A stretch of 15,373 nucleotides of DNA from contig JAOZRQ010000112.1 in NCBI GenBank assembly GCA_029940115.1, forward strand, positions 1 to 15,373, read 5' to 3'. Every line of letters begins with the position of its first letter. The stretch's first letter is position 1. The DNA comes from Desulfobacterales bacterium (GTDB lineage: Bacteria; Desulfobacterota; Desulfobacteria; Desulfobacterales; 4be13). The notes below the pieces were generated by a model, which made no database searches, was not told the origin of the DNA, and saw only the letters and a program-made list of their open reading frames with translations. This document shows, in pieces, positions 9,101 through 14,100 of this stretch. The position numbers were made by a program, and so were the translations under genes.

Positions 9101-10856
9101 GGTCAAGCGGAACATACGCGCCGCCAGCTTTGAGGATGCCGAAGAGACCGATGGGCATTTCCAAGGAACGCTCCGCATAGATGCCCACCAGCACATCAGG
9201 CCCCACGGCCAATGTCCGCAAATGGTGCGCCAATTGATTGGCGCGGCGGTTCAATTCCCGGTAAGTCAGCAGCTCACCTTCATAAACCACTGCCACGGCA
9301 TCCGGAGTGCGCGCCACCTGTTCTTCAAACAGCTCATGGATGCTTGTGTTCTGTGGATATGCCATGGCGGTATCATTCCATTCTGCCAGGATCTGCTGTC
9401 GCTCAAAACTGCTCAACAAGGACAATTCGGAGATGCGTTGTTCCGGATGGGCAACCATCTCCTCCATGAGAGTCTTGAAATGGCCCATCATTCGCGTAAT
9501 CGTGGCTGTGTCAAACAAATTGGTGCTGTATTCCCACGTCTCAGTCAATCCTCGCGCCGTCTCTTTCATCAACAGGGTGATATCAAAAATCGCGCTGACA
9601 GTCTCCACATCCAGGGGGGTGAATGTCAACCCTGACAGGGTTCGACTCTCTGCTGGCGCATTGTGCAGACCAAACATCACCTGAAACAAGGGGGGATGAC
9701 TCAAATTCCGCTCAAGCGTCAGGCGTTCCACCAATTTTTCAAACGGCACATCCTTATGGGCGTATGCCGTCAACGTGGCCCGCCGCACCCGATTCAGCAA
9801 TTCTCGGACCGTTGGGTTGCCTGACAGGTCGATCCGCAAGGCCAAGGTGTTGACAAACAACCCGATCAGCTCTTCTGTTTCGCGATGGTCACGGTTCGCG
9901 ACGGGTGTGCCGATCACCATGTCCTCTTGGCCGCCATAACGACAAAGCAGGGTCGCAAATGTGGCTGACAGCGTCATGAACAGGGTCGTTCCGGATTCTT
10001 GGCTCAACTGTTTTAATTGTCGGGTCAGATCAGGACCGAGTTCGGCATGCTGTTTCTCGCCGTCAAATGTTTGAAGAGGCGGGCGAGGTCTGTCTGTTGG
10101 CAATTCCAGCAGAGCCGGGGCACCGGCCAGTATTTCCTGCCAATGCCCGATTTTTGTCTCCAGCACTTCTCCGGTCAACTGCTGGCGTTCCCAATGGGAA
10201 TAATCGGCATATTGGATGGGCAATTCTGGCAAGGGAGAGGGTGCGCCGGTTGAGAATGCCTGATAGAGCGCGGCCATCTCCCGGTTGAATATGCTCCCCG
10301 ACCAGTTGTCACAGACGGTATGATGCATGGTCAGGAAAAACTGATGGGATGTCGGCCCCGAGAGCAACAAGACCACCCGGAAGAGGGGGCCGTGGGTCAG
10401 GTCGAACCCGCGTTGCGACGCCTCAAGTGCCAGACGCTCCACCTCCTCGGCCTGTTCGGTGGCGGGCAATGCCTGCATGTCGATGATCGGCATGGCCATT
10501 TTCGGACCCGGGGGCAGAATGGACTGAACCGGTGATCCGTTGACGGTCGGGAAGGTGGTGCGGAGTACCTCGTGCCGTCTCACCATTTCGGTCAGGCTGT
10601 TCTGCCACGCGGAGACGTCCAAGGGACCGTTGATGGTCAACGCGCCAAATTCATTGTAGTGTGTACTACCCTCCAACTGGTCAAGAAACCAGAGCCGCTG
10701 CTGGGCAAAGGAGAGGGGAATGGCCTGATCTCGGCTGACTGGGAGAATTGAAGGCTGCTTTCCCTGACGAGTCGGCAGGTGGTGTTGCAATTTTTGCAAC
10801 ACCAGTCGTCGCTTTTCCGGCGAAAGTCTGGTGAAACGGTCGTTCATCTTGTTCAT
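1..10856 (-). CDS. Multimodular non-ribosomal peptide synthetase, C-A-T-C-A-T-C-A-NMT (3' end outside window)
   Basis: A cytoplasmic megasynthase that builds a peptide on carrier-bound thioesters. The frame stays open from ATG 10856 to the left edge (3618 codons, no stop), and I checked it at motifs in every module. C-domain HH motifs lie at residues 179, 1249 and 2354, core A3 (YTSGSTG) at 654, 1738 and 2863, carrier GGHS serines at 1057 and 2151, and the methyltransferase GCGTG near 3251. The start is preferred because an in-frame stop lies at 10887-10889 and a weak GGGA ends 9 nt upstream; ATG 10847 is an in-frame alternative. All three C domains resemble the LCL type and no epimerisation domain is seen, so L-residues are expected. 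It follows NRPS-B by 254 nt on the same strand. Several in-frame repeat families interrupt it. The third carrier domain and any release domain must lie beyond position 1. The NRPS identity is near certain; the product is unknown. Confidence 0.97.
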   Translation of the reverse strand, partial: MNKMNDRFTRLSPEKRRLVLQKLQHHLPTRQGKQPSILPVSRDQAIPLSFAQQRLWFLDQLEGSTHYNEFGALTINGPLDVSAWQNSLTEMVRRHEVLRTTFPTVNGSPVQSILPPGPKMAMPIIDMQALPATEQAEEVERLALEASQRGFDLTHGPLFRVVLLLSGPTSHQFFLTMHHTVCDNWSGSIFNREMAALYQAFSTGAPSPLPELPIQYADYSHWERQQLTGEVLETKIGHWQEILAGAPALLELPTDRPRPPLQTFDGEKQHAELGPDLTRQLKQLSQESGTTLFMTLSATFATLLCRYGGQEDMVIGTPVANRDHRETEELIGLFVNTLALRIDLSGNPTVRELLNRVRRATLTAYAHKDVPFEKLVERLTLERNLSHPPLFQVMFGLHNAPAESRTLSGLTFTPLDVETVSAIFDITLLMKETARGLTETWEYSTNLFDTATITRMMGHFKTLMEEMVAHPEQRISELSLLSSFERQQILAEWNDTAMAYPQNTSIHELFEEQVARTPDAVAVVYEGELLTYRELNRRANQLAHHLRTLAVGPDVLVGIYAERSLEMPIGLFGILKAGGAYVPLDPSYPQERVAFMLEDARVSVLLTEQRWLAQLPATMAKVICLDDDWGIISMHSDDNPLSGVNPKNLAYVIYTSGSTGVPKGVMIVHEAICNHIFWMQHAFPLSGEDRVLQNTPMSFDVSVCELFAPFVVGSQLVMSHPEGHKDSRHLAKLIARHQITDLQVVPSLLQVLLEHAEIEDIQPLRRIFCGGEVLPVTLMADCLTKLHADLTNAYGPTETCIDATFWTCQRDRHSYGVPIGRPIANIQVYVLDRHQQPVPMGVPGELHIGGAGVGRGYLNHPELTAERFIPHPFNDDTNACLYKTGDLVRYLPDGNVEYLGRMDNQVKIRGFRIELGEIETALAQHDAIHAAVVMAHEDPRGDKRLVAYIAPLRQAQGNSPAQCGPSELRQFLKARLPEYMVPSYTVMIDAIPLSPNGKIDRRALARLPVTSDPLSAETHVAPRNPEEELLAGIWASVLGIEQEVGIHDNFFAIGGHSLLATQVISRIREAFAVELPMRHLFESPTVAELSLHLADAARGDADAHLPPIVKGDRDGDLPLSFAQERLWFLDQLEGQNAVYNIPAALRLNGGLNVAACERSFNEIVCRHEVLRTTVSVVGEEPVQVISPARPLPFLVADLQGLPEREHIAEAERLTGTDARRPFDLTKGPLLRVTLLRLAPADHILSVTLHHLVSDGWSTWVFVQEFTALYEAFSKGEDSPLSELPLQYADVALWQRQWLRGEVLERQIRHWRQELADAPTVLELPTDHPRPSVLTFRGRLMPFAMGEDITKALKNLARESESTLFMVLSAAYAVLLHRHSGQEDMVIGSPIANRNREEIEPLIGFFVNTLALRIDLSGQPSFSELLRRVRQTALDAYAHQDTPFEQVVEAVQPARNMSHTPLFQVMFGLQNVPSDPLRLPDIEITPLTVESGTSRCDLTVLMEETDQGLAGVFEYSTDLFDPETIHRMAGHFQTLLAEMVAEPQRSIAELPLLTDEEREQILIGWNATQTAYPHDRCIHQLFETQAEKTPDAVAVVLADQQLTYQELNEQADQLAHHLRPLGVSSDVLVGLCVERSLEMICGLLGILKAGGAYLPLDPSYPKENLAFMLVDSQTSVILTQEHLLPRLPDHSASILFLDKRLTGTTQHPTDNGRQATDNTQQTTDNRCQPTPDTLAYVSYTSGSTGRPKGVCINQRSVIRLVRDTHYAAFGADQRFLQFAPLAFDASTLEIWGPLLNGGILAIMPPHAPSLEDLGRVVRTHQVSTLWLTAGLFNLMVDERLEDLGSLRQLLAGGDILSVPHVRRVLQVLDDCRLINGYGPTENTTFTCCFSITERRIRTSVPIGHPIANTWVYVLDTHLQPVPVGVPGELHIAGAGLARGYLHRPDLTAEKFIPNPFECLRGVENLHTGDGLHTRLYKTGDLVRRLPDGTIEFLGRFDNQVKIRGFRIELGEVETVLAQHPAVRQTAVKVWDHGANDKRLVAYVATGEGREAGGEGQTDIAHPSPAELIRFLKERLPDHMVPTAVMMLDALPLNPNGKVDRNALPAPERVGDEAAHVAPRTPTEEMLAGLFAHILKLEQVGIHDDFFERGGHSLLATQLVSRIRQAFSTELPLRRLFESPTIAKLAIQIETARREAPHPSPSTLDPSPLTLHPPLSFAQERLWFLDQLEPGNPFYNVPIALRLRGTLHVSALEQALGEIVARHDVLRTTFAKKEGKPVQVIAPLFPSDPILRCVDLSEDSEGERPFDEPFQDVDARLLSLSMAEDRRPFDLATDPLLRAALIRVSETDHLLLLTMHHIVSDGWSLGVLVQEMLTLYPAFMRGESSPLPALPIQYADFARWQRQWLIGHELASQLGYWKDALAGAPPALRLPTDRPHPAVQSFQGSSEQFQVDAEVTRQLRHLTRETGTTLFMTTLAAFATLISRQSDQDDLVIGVPIANRNRAEIEPLIGFFVNTLAMRIDLSGDPTFADLLDRVRQVALDAYTHQDLPFEKLVDELQVERDLSRNPLFQVMFALQNMPTETLELPDLDIAALEMRRTSALFDIVLDLWEIDSGLTGVLEYNTDLFDAATMVRMVGQFQTLLAGIATDPDRPVSELPLLTDAETRQVLSCGDGGTRTYPVDHPLHILFERQVEANPDRVAAVHGHRMITYGQLNARANQIAHWLRGVGIRPNDCVGILDERGVDLLSAMVGILKAGAAFLPIDPAYPEDRVRHMVTDSEIRTLITRADVFRQKETRFFPDEPSSQEEKTGFPQRGLRHLLCLDDQAIGSFDKLRYLLGHLQDIQAEPETNPAPVNQPRDIAYMLYTSGSTGLPKGTMVRHDGAVNHIHAEFDELTFHQETAFLQSAPSSSDISVWQFLAPLLISGRTVIADFETMCDPARLSQVIRSQRVTLIELVPVVMQGLLDHMAQLTPEEQALPDLEWAMVTGDAVSVSLVNQWLRAYPNIRLVNAYGPTEAADDICQAVLEKPLPTDQIHVPIGRPLANLSLYVLDRRQRVVPVGVYGEIGVSGIGVGAGYWQNDEQTRASFVQNPYADGPYRDMIYRTGDLGRWLPDGSLEFIGRLDHQVKIRGFRIELGEVEGVLSQHPAVREAVVIDREDASGETRLAAYLIATMQTEALQDELENLQAEQVALWQDLHDDSYGDAASHDDPTFNIIGWDSTYTGTQLPDEEMRERVETTIERILSLGPQHLLEIGCGTGLLMYRLVPHCARYVGTDLSPVVLQRLEEANRQVHVTGMENITLLQKMADDFEGFERDAFDTVVMNSVVQYFPSIDYLLRVLKGTFDRVRPGGAVFIGDVRSLPLLRAYHASVQFHKAEDALTRAELERRVRQQMVQEQELAIAPAFFVALEAHFPEISHVEIRPERGMIQNEMTRFRYDVILHLGETTPSAPVTEWQDWQESRPSLSEIGERLASFDKLRNRGEGRGASFDKLRKIDTLRKNERPSCLAWRHVTNARVEREQHILNWLDHAVPTETVGELREALSVAEPEGIDPERLWQLSRELPYTVDICCSTDRDDGAYDVVFRRGASFGKLRKGASFGKLRKWASFDKLRNRASFDKLR
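105..1346 (-). other. SAM-dependent N-methyltransferase domain inside module 3 A domain
   Basis: Transfers a methyl group from S-adenosylmethionine to the amino nitrogen of the module 3 aminoacyl thioester. The region opens with MQTEALQDELENLQAEQ and carries SAM motif I (LLEIGCGTGLL, codons near 1090-1115) and then YVGTDLS. It also has the block NSVVQYFPSIDYL followed by FIGDVRSLPLLRAYHASVQF, which is typical of NMT domains embedded between A8 and A10 in cyanobacterial-style synthetases such as McyA. The C-terminal part (NARVEREQHILNWL, ELPYTVDICCS, YDVVFRR) also fits that family. It is interrupted at 367-446 by in-frame 17-bp repeat copies (SFDKLR) and followed at once by the tandem array. 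The SAM site is intact. Whether the inserted residues harm folding cannot be told from sequence. Confidence 0.9.
367..446 (-). repeat. Cluster of SFDKLR element copies within the methyltransferase domain
   Basis: Full copies lie at 385-404 and 427-446, and a degenerate copy (TTCCTGAGCGTGTCGA) at 367-382, spaced 18 and 42 bp apart so the frame is kept. The protein reads ASFDKLRNRGEGRGASFDKLRK (split: ASFDKLRNR, GEGRG, ASFDKLRK) followed by IDTLRK. This interrupts the stretch between SLSEIGERL and the conserved NARVEREQHIL. Confidence 0.85.
2361..2378 (-). repeat. Single SFDKLR element in the A2-A3 segment of module 3
   Basis: CCTGAGCTTGTCGAAGGA on the plus strand, read as SFDKLR about 31 residues before core A3. 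It lies about 50 bp from the KETRFF palindrome, so two unrelated repeat families interrupt one segment of the protein. Confidence 0.8.
2429..2483 (-). repeat. In-frame palindrome encoding KETRFF...KTGFP
   Basis: GAAACCCGGTTTTTTCC (2429-2445) and GGAAAAACCGGGTTTC (2468-2483) are inverted repeats pairing over 16 of 17 bases around a 22-nt loop. Translated in frame they give KETRFFPDEPSSQEEKTGF (19 residues). The insertion lies in the variable segment before core A3 of module 3. The arms resemble dispersed palindromes I associate with repeat-rich genomes, but I cannot search for copies. Confidence 0.75.
4230..4271 (-). repeat. Two 21-bp units in the T2-C3 linker (PSPSTLD / PSPLTLH)
   Basis: The purine-rich plus-strand units AAGGGTTAAGGGGGAAGGGTC and its neighbour (4251-4271) are adjacent, equal in length and differ at a few positions. 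In frame they encode a Pro/Ser/Thr/Leu-rich linker between carrier domain 2 and C domain 3, where natural linkers are flexible. Confidence 0.75.
4272..7530 (-). other. NRPS-A module 2: C-A-T, predicted Val (or similar branched aliphatic)
   Basis: The C domain begins at LPLSFAQERLWF and has a canonical HHLVSDGWS, so it should condense. The A domain has A3 YTSGSTGRPKG, A4 FDASTLEIW, the segment STLWLTAGLF and A5 NGYGPTENTTF. Pocket residues read D235 A236 L239 W278 L299 G301 G322 T330 F331 (DALWLGGTF), which belongs to the well-known Val-type signature group (DAFWIGGTF and relatives). Ile or another branched aliphatic acid is possible. The carrier domain is DDFFERGGHSLLA with Ser 2151. The segment just before core A3 holds three 21-bp tandem units, and the segment before A10 holds a Gly/Glu-rich stretch (GEGREAGGEG). 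Both look like low-complexity growth in variable regions of an otherwise intact domain. Confidence 0.87.
5676..5738 (-). repeat. Three 21-bp tandem units encoding (P/A/T)TDNxxQ
   Basis: The nonamer GTTGTCCGT starts at 5685, 5706 and 5727, exactly 21 bp apart. The coding strand gives PTDNGRQ, ATDNTQQ, TTDNRCQ, three 7-residue units followed by PTPDTLAYVSYTSG, so the array ends about 12 residues before core A3 of module 2. Confidence 0.85.
7565..10727 (-). other. NRPS-A module 1: C-A-T, substrate uncertain (Glu/Gln-like code)
   Basis: The C domain begins at IPLSFAQQRLWF (residue about 46) after a short helical N-terminus (LSPEKRRLVLQKL). Its active motif is HHTVCDN: both His and the Asp are present, but the usual last Gly is Asn. 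An N-terminal C domain implies an upstream donor. The A domain shows A3 YTSGSTGVPKG, A4 FDVSVCELF, A5 NAYGPTETCID, A8 and A10 (NGKIDRR). Pocket residues by hand alignment to GrsA are D235 V236 C239 Q278 F299 G301 A322 I330 D331. This exact code is not one I can assign. It is nearest in memory to Glu/Gln-type signatures, so the prediction is weak. The carrier domain is DNFFAIGGHSLLA with its Ser at residue 1057. The A-domain coding region looks lower in GC than module 3. A 17-bp repeat is read in frame as LRQAQG between cores A9 and A10. Confidence 0.85.
7988..8004 (-). repeat. SFDKLR-family 17-bp element read in another frame (LRQAQG)
   Basis: CCTGAGCTTGTCGAAGG occurs in the same orientation as the other copies but offset by one base relative to the reading frame, giving APLRQAQGNS. 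It sits between cores A9 and A10 of module 1, just before ELRQFLKARLPEYMVP. Confidence 0.8.
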
Positions 10857-10888
10857 CTGTTCACATCCCAAAGAAACCGAGGAGTTTC

Positions 10889-10970
10889 AGTTTGTAGTTC
10901 CGCCTCTCGGCGGCTTCGCACCGCCTGAGGCATGCCCTCGACGTCTTTTGTCGAGGCGGGACTACGAACT
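10889..10970. repeat. REP/MITE-like structured repeat in the NRPS-A leader
   Basis: An 82-bp element with outer imperfect inverted repeats (10889-10906 against 10953-10970, 16 of 18 bases pairing). It contains two inner hairpins. One has stem GCCTC..GGCGG / CCGCC..GAGGC (10902-10931, loop CTTCGCA). The other has stem CCTCGAC / GTCGAGG (10936-10956, loop GTCTTTT). It ends 32 nt before the NRPS-A start codon. There is no U-run after the hairpins in the reading direction, so it is not an obvious intrinsic terminator. The left arm is shared with the copy at 15250-15280. Confidence 0.75.
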
Positions 10971-11037
10971 TTTCATGAAGAATGGCCACTCAGTTTCTCA
11001 AAAAGTTGAATCTTTCATCGGTTATTGAAAAAAGCGG

Positions 11038-11043
11038 ATTATA
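11038..11043 (-). promoter_or_regulatory. Candidate -10 box (TATAAT) upstream of NRPS-A
   Basis: A perfect TATAAT lies in a short AT-rich patch between the two NRPS genes, about 180 nt before the NRPS-A start. No recognisable TTGACA-like -35 was found 15-19 bp upstream and there is no extended TGn, so this may be chance. If real, it would let NRPS-A be transcribed independently of NRPS-B with a long leader containing the hairpin repeat. Confidence 0.25.
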
Positions 11044-11110
11044 ATTACGGGCTCCCCTAAAAGCGTTATGATCAGGAACTTTTGGCCTGGACACTCCGGA
11101 GCGACAAGCC

Positions 11111-14100
11111 CTATGCCTTTGAGTCAAGCAAGTGCCGCAATTGAGCGGCGAAGTCCTTGACGTGCGGCTCGCTGAGCATGTTGACATGCGTCCCGGGTGT
11201 CCATCTCACCTGCATCTCCCCAGATGTGCATTGGCCCCAATTCCAATCCTCACCGAGCGTGTCGTCTTCGCCCCACACTTGGTCCTGCGCGCGAAACAGC
11301 ACGATCGGGGCATTGATCACGCCGGGAAAGCGATAATTGATGTATGCACGGATATTCGCCTTGAATATCCTCACCATCGCCCTGAGCTGATCGCTCTCCG
11401 CCGTCGCCGTGAAGTAAACATCTCGTTGCTTGATGCGTCGCATGGCCAATTCATAGCGTTGATCCAATGTCTCCTGAGATTCCAGCATTTCCTGAGTCAG
11501 GTCAAACGTGACGTCTGTCTCTTTTTCCAACAGTTCCAAAAAGTATAGCAACCAAAAGGTTTCGCTCCAATTTCTCGTCGCATCCTCCTCCTCTTCAAGG
11601 GTCGGTGCGGTGACATCCAGAATCACCAACACGGCGACCCTCTCCCCCTGTTGTTCAAGCTGACGGGTCAATTCAAAGGCCACCTGACCCCCGAAGCAGT
11701 GGCCCAGGAAGAAGTAGGGGCCTTGAGGTTGCACGGATTTCAATTCCTTCAAATGAAGGGCGGCCATCGCCTCGGTGGTCGCCGGAGGGGAGGTTTCCCC
11801 ATCCAATCCGGGGGACTGGAGACCGTAACAGGGTTGTCGTTTCCCCAAATGGGCGGCTAGGGGGTGGAGATAGAGCACATTCCCCCCGGAACCAGGAAAG
11901 CAGAACAGAGGGGGCCGATCGCCATGGGGCTGAATCGGGATCAGCGTGGGCCAAGTGGTTGGGGTGTCTTGGCGGATGATCCCCACCAATTCGGCAATAG
12001 AGGGGCCTTGGAAGAGGGCCGAGAGGGGGAGACGCTTCTCAAACGCATGATGAATTTGGCTCATCAGCCGCAACGCCAGCAGGGAACTTCCACCGAGCTC
12101 AAAAAAATTGTCGGTGATGCCGATGGGCCGCACATCAAAGAGTTCCTCCCATATTTGGACCATCCGGAGGTCCGTTGGGTCACGGGGCGGCTCGTAACGG
12201 ACGCTGGTGAAGGGCTCGGGCGCGGGCAGGGATTGGCGATCAATCTTGCCGTTGGGGGTCAGCGGCATCTGGTCGAGCATGGTGAGATGGGCGGGGATCA
12301 TATGCTCGGGGAGTCTCTCCCTCAGCCATCCACGCAACTCGGTCGTCAGTGATGGGACATCGGTTGCGGAATCCCCGTCCGTTCCTGACGGTCGCTCATC
12401 GCTCACAGTCACATATGCGGCCAATCGCCTGTCGTGATCCGTGCCGCACAGTTTCACCACAGACTCCCTGACGGACCGGTGCTGGCTGAGTACGGACTCG
12501 ATCTCGCCCAGTTCGATGCGGAATCCACGCAACTTGACTTGGTGGTCGGTGCGTCCGAGACATTCCAAGTTTCCATCGGGCAACCATCTGGCCAAGTCGC
12601 CGGTTTTGTAAACGCGCTCGGTTCTGCCAAGACACTCGACCTCGACAAACTTTTCGGCAGTGAGCTCGGGGCGGTTGAGATAGCCGCGTGCGAGACCTAC
12701 GCCGGCAATGCAGAGTTCGCCGGGGACGCCAAGGGGCTGAAGCTGATGATACGCATCCAATATGTGGATGCGGATGTTGGCAATCGGCCGGCCAATGGGG
12801 GGCAGATGTGTCCATGCGTCCCTGTCCGAGGGGAGGGTGAGGGCCGTCACGACATGACTCTCACTGGGACCGTAGTGATTGTGCAGGCGGCACCGCGGCA
12901 GGGTGTCGAACAGGGCGCGCAATGCGGGTGTGACACGCAACTGCTCCCCAGCGGTGATCACATTCCGCAACATGGGCGCGTCATGGCCGCCAGCCTCCAC
13001 CTGTTGGGCCAAGTGCTGCAACATGACAAATGGCACAAACAGGCGCTCAACCCGCTGTTTGGAAAGACACTCGAGCAATGCCCCTGCATCCCGGCGTGTC
13101 TCCTCATCCACCAGGACCAGTCGGCCGCCGATCAGGAGGGTGTCGAAGATTTCCTGAAAGGAGACGTCGAAGTTCAGTGTTGTGAATTGCAAGGTGTTCT
13201 CGGCCCTGTCCAAGCCATGTTGCCGAGACTGCCAGCACAACAGGTTGACCAGGGCGGCCTGCGGCAGTGACACGCCCTTCGGCCTCCCCGTGGATCCCGA
13301 TGTGTGGATCACATACGCCAAATTTTCTGGGGCGCTTCGCGTCACCGGATTCTCATCCGAACAGGGAACCATCCGCCGCTCCCCATCGTCATCCAGAAGA
13401 ATCACCCGGCTCCCCACGGATGCGGGCAGTCGCTCCAGCAGATGGCCTTGGCTCAACAGCACCCCCAGCGACGCATCTTCCACCATGAATTGCAGACGTT
13501 CCCGCGGATATTCGGGATCGAGCGGCAGATACGCGCCGCCGGCCTTGAGGATGCCGATCAGACCAATGAGCATTTCCAGAGATCGCTCCACGCAGATCCC
13601 TACCAAGGTGTCGGCGGTCACGCCGACCGCAATCAGATCATGCGCCAGTCGGTTCGCCTGAACATTCAGTTTCTGGTAGGAGAGGTGGTGCCCCTCAAAG
13701 ACCGTCGCTATGCGTTCCGGAGTGCTTTCCACTTGGGATTGGAACAGCTCGGCAATCGTCCGGTCACGAGGGTAATCGGTTTCTGTCTGGCTCCAAGCCA
13801 GCAATTGTCGGGTCTCCTCCTCTGTCAACAAAGGGATGGCAGAAATCGGCGCATCCATATGATCATGATCCAGCAGATGTTCCACCATCATCATCAGCCG
13901 TGCCGGCATGCGTTCGATCTCTGCGGCCTCCATATAGGCGAGGTTGCCGACAACATCCACATCCATCTGGTCAGCGCATTCCCGCATACGGAGCGTCAGA
14001 GGGATTGGTGCCGAATCGTGCGACAGGTTTGTGGCATGGCGCGTCTCGCAGGGGCCGAAATGGGCATGGGGATGCCTTTCATAAGAGAGACTCACGTCAA

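Noticed and set aside
1..10856. Suspicion that NRPS-A is broken by frameshifts at the repeats
   Set aside because: Motif codons checked at 1107, 2268, 3795, 4407, 5643, 7110, 7689, 8895 and 10320 all start in the same phase, and the repeat insertions are multiples of three.
10889..10970. Intrinsic transcription terminator between the two NRPS genes
   Set aside because: The hairpins are strong, but no U-run follows them on the minus strand, and the sequence fits a dispersed repeat better.
10990..11187. Small minus-strand open frame spanning the end of NRPS-B and the intergenic region
   Set aside because: It overlaps the NRPS-B C-terminus out of frame, has no ribosome binding site and no recognisable protein features.
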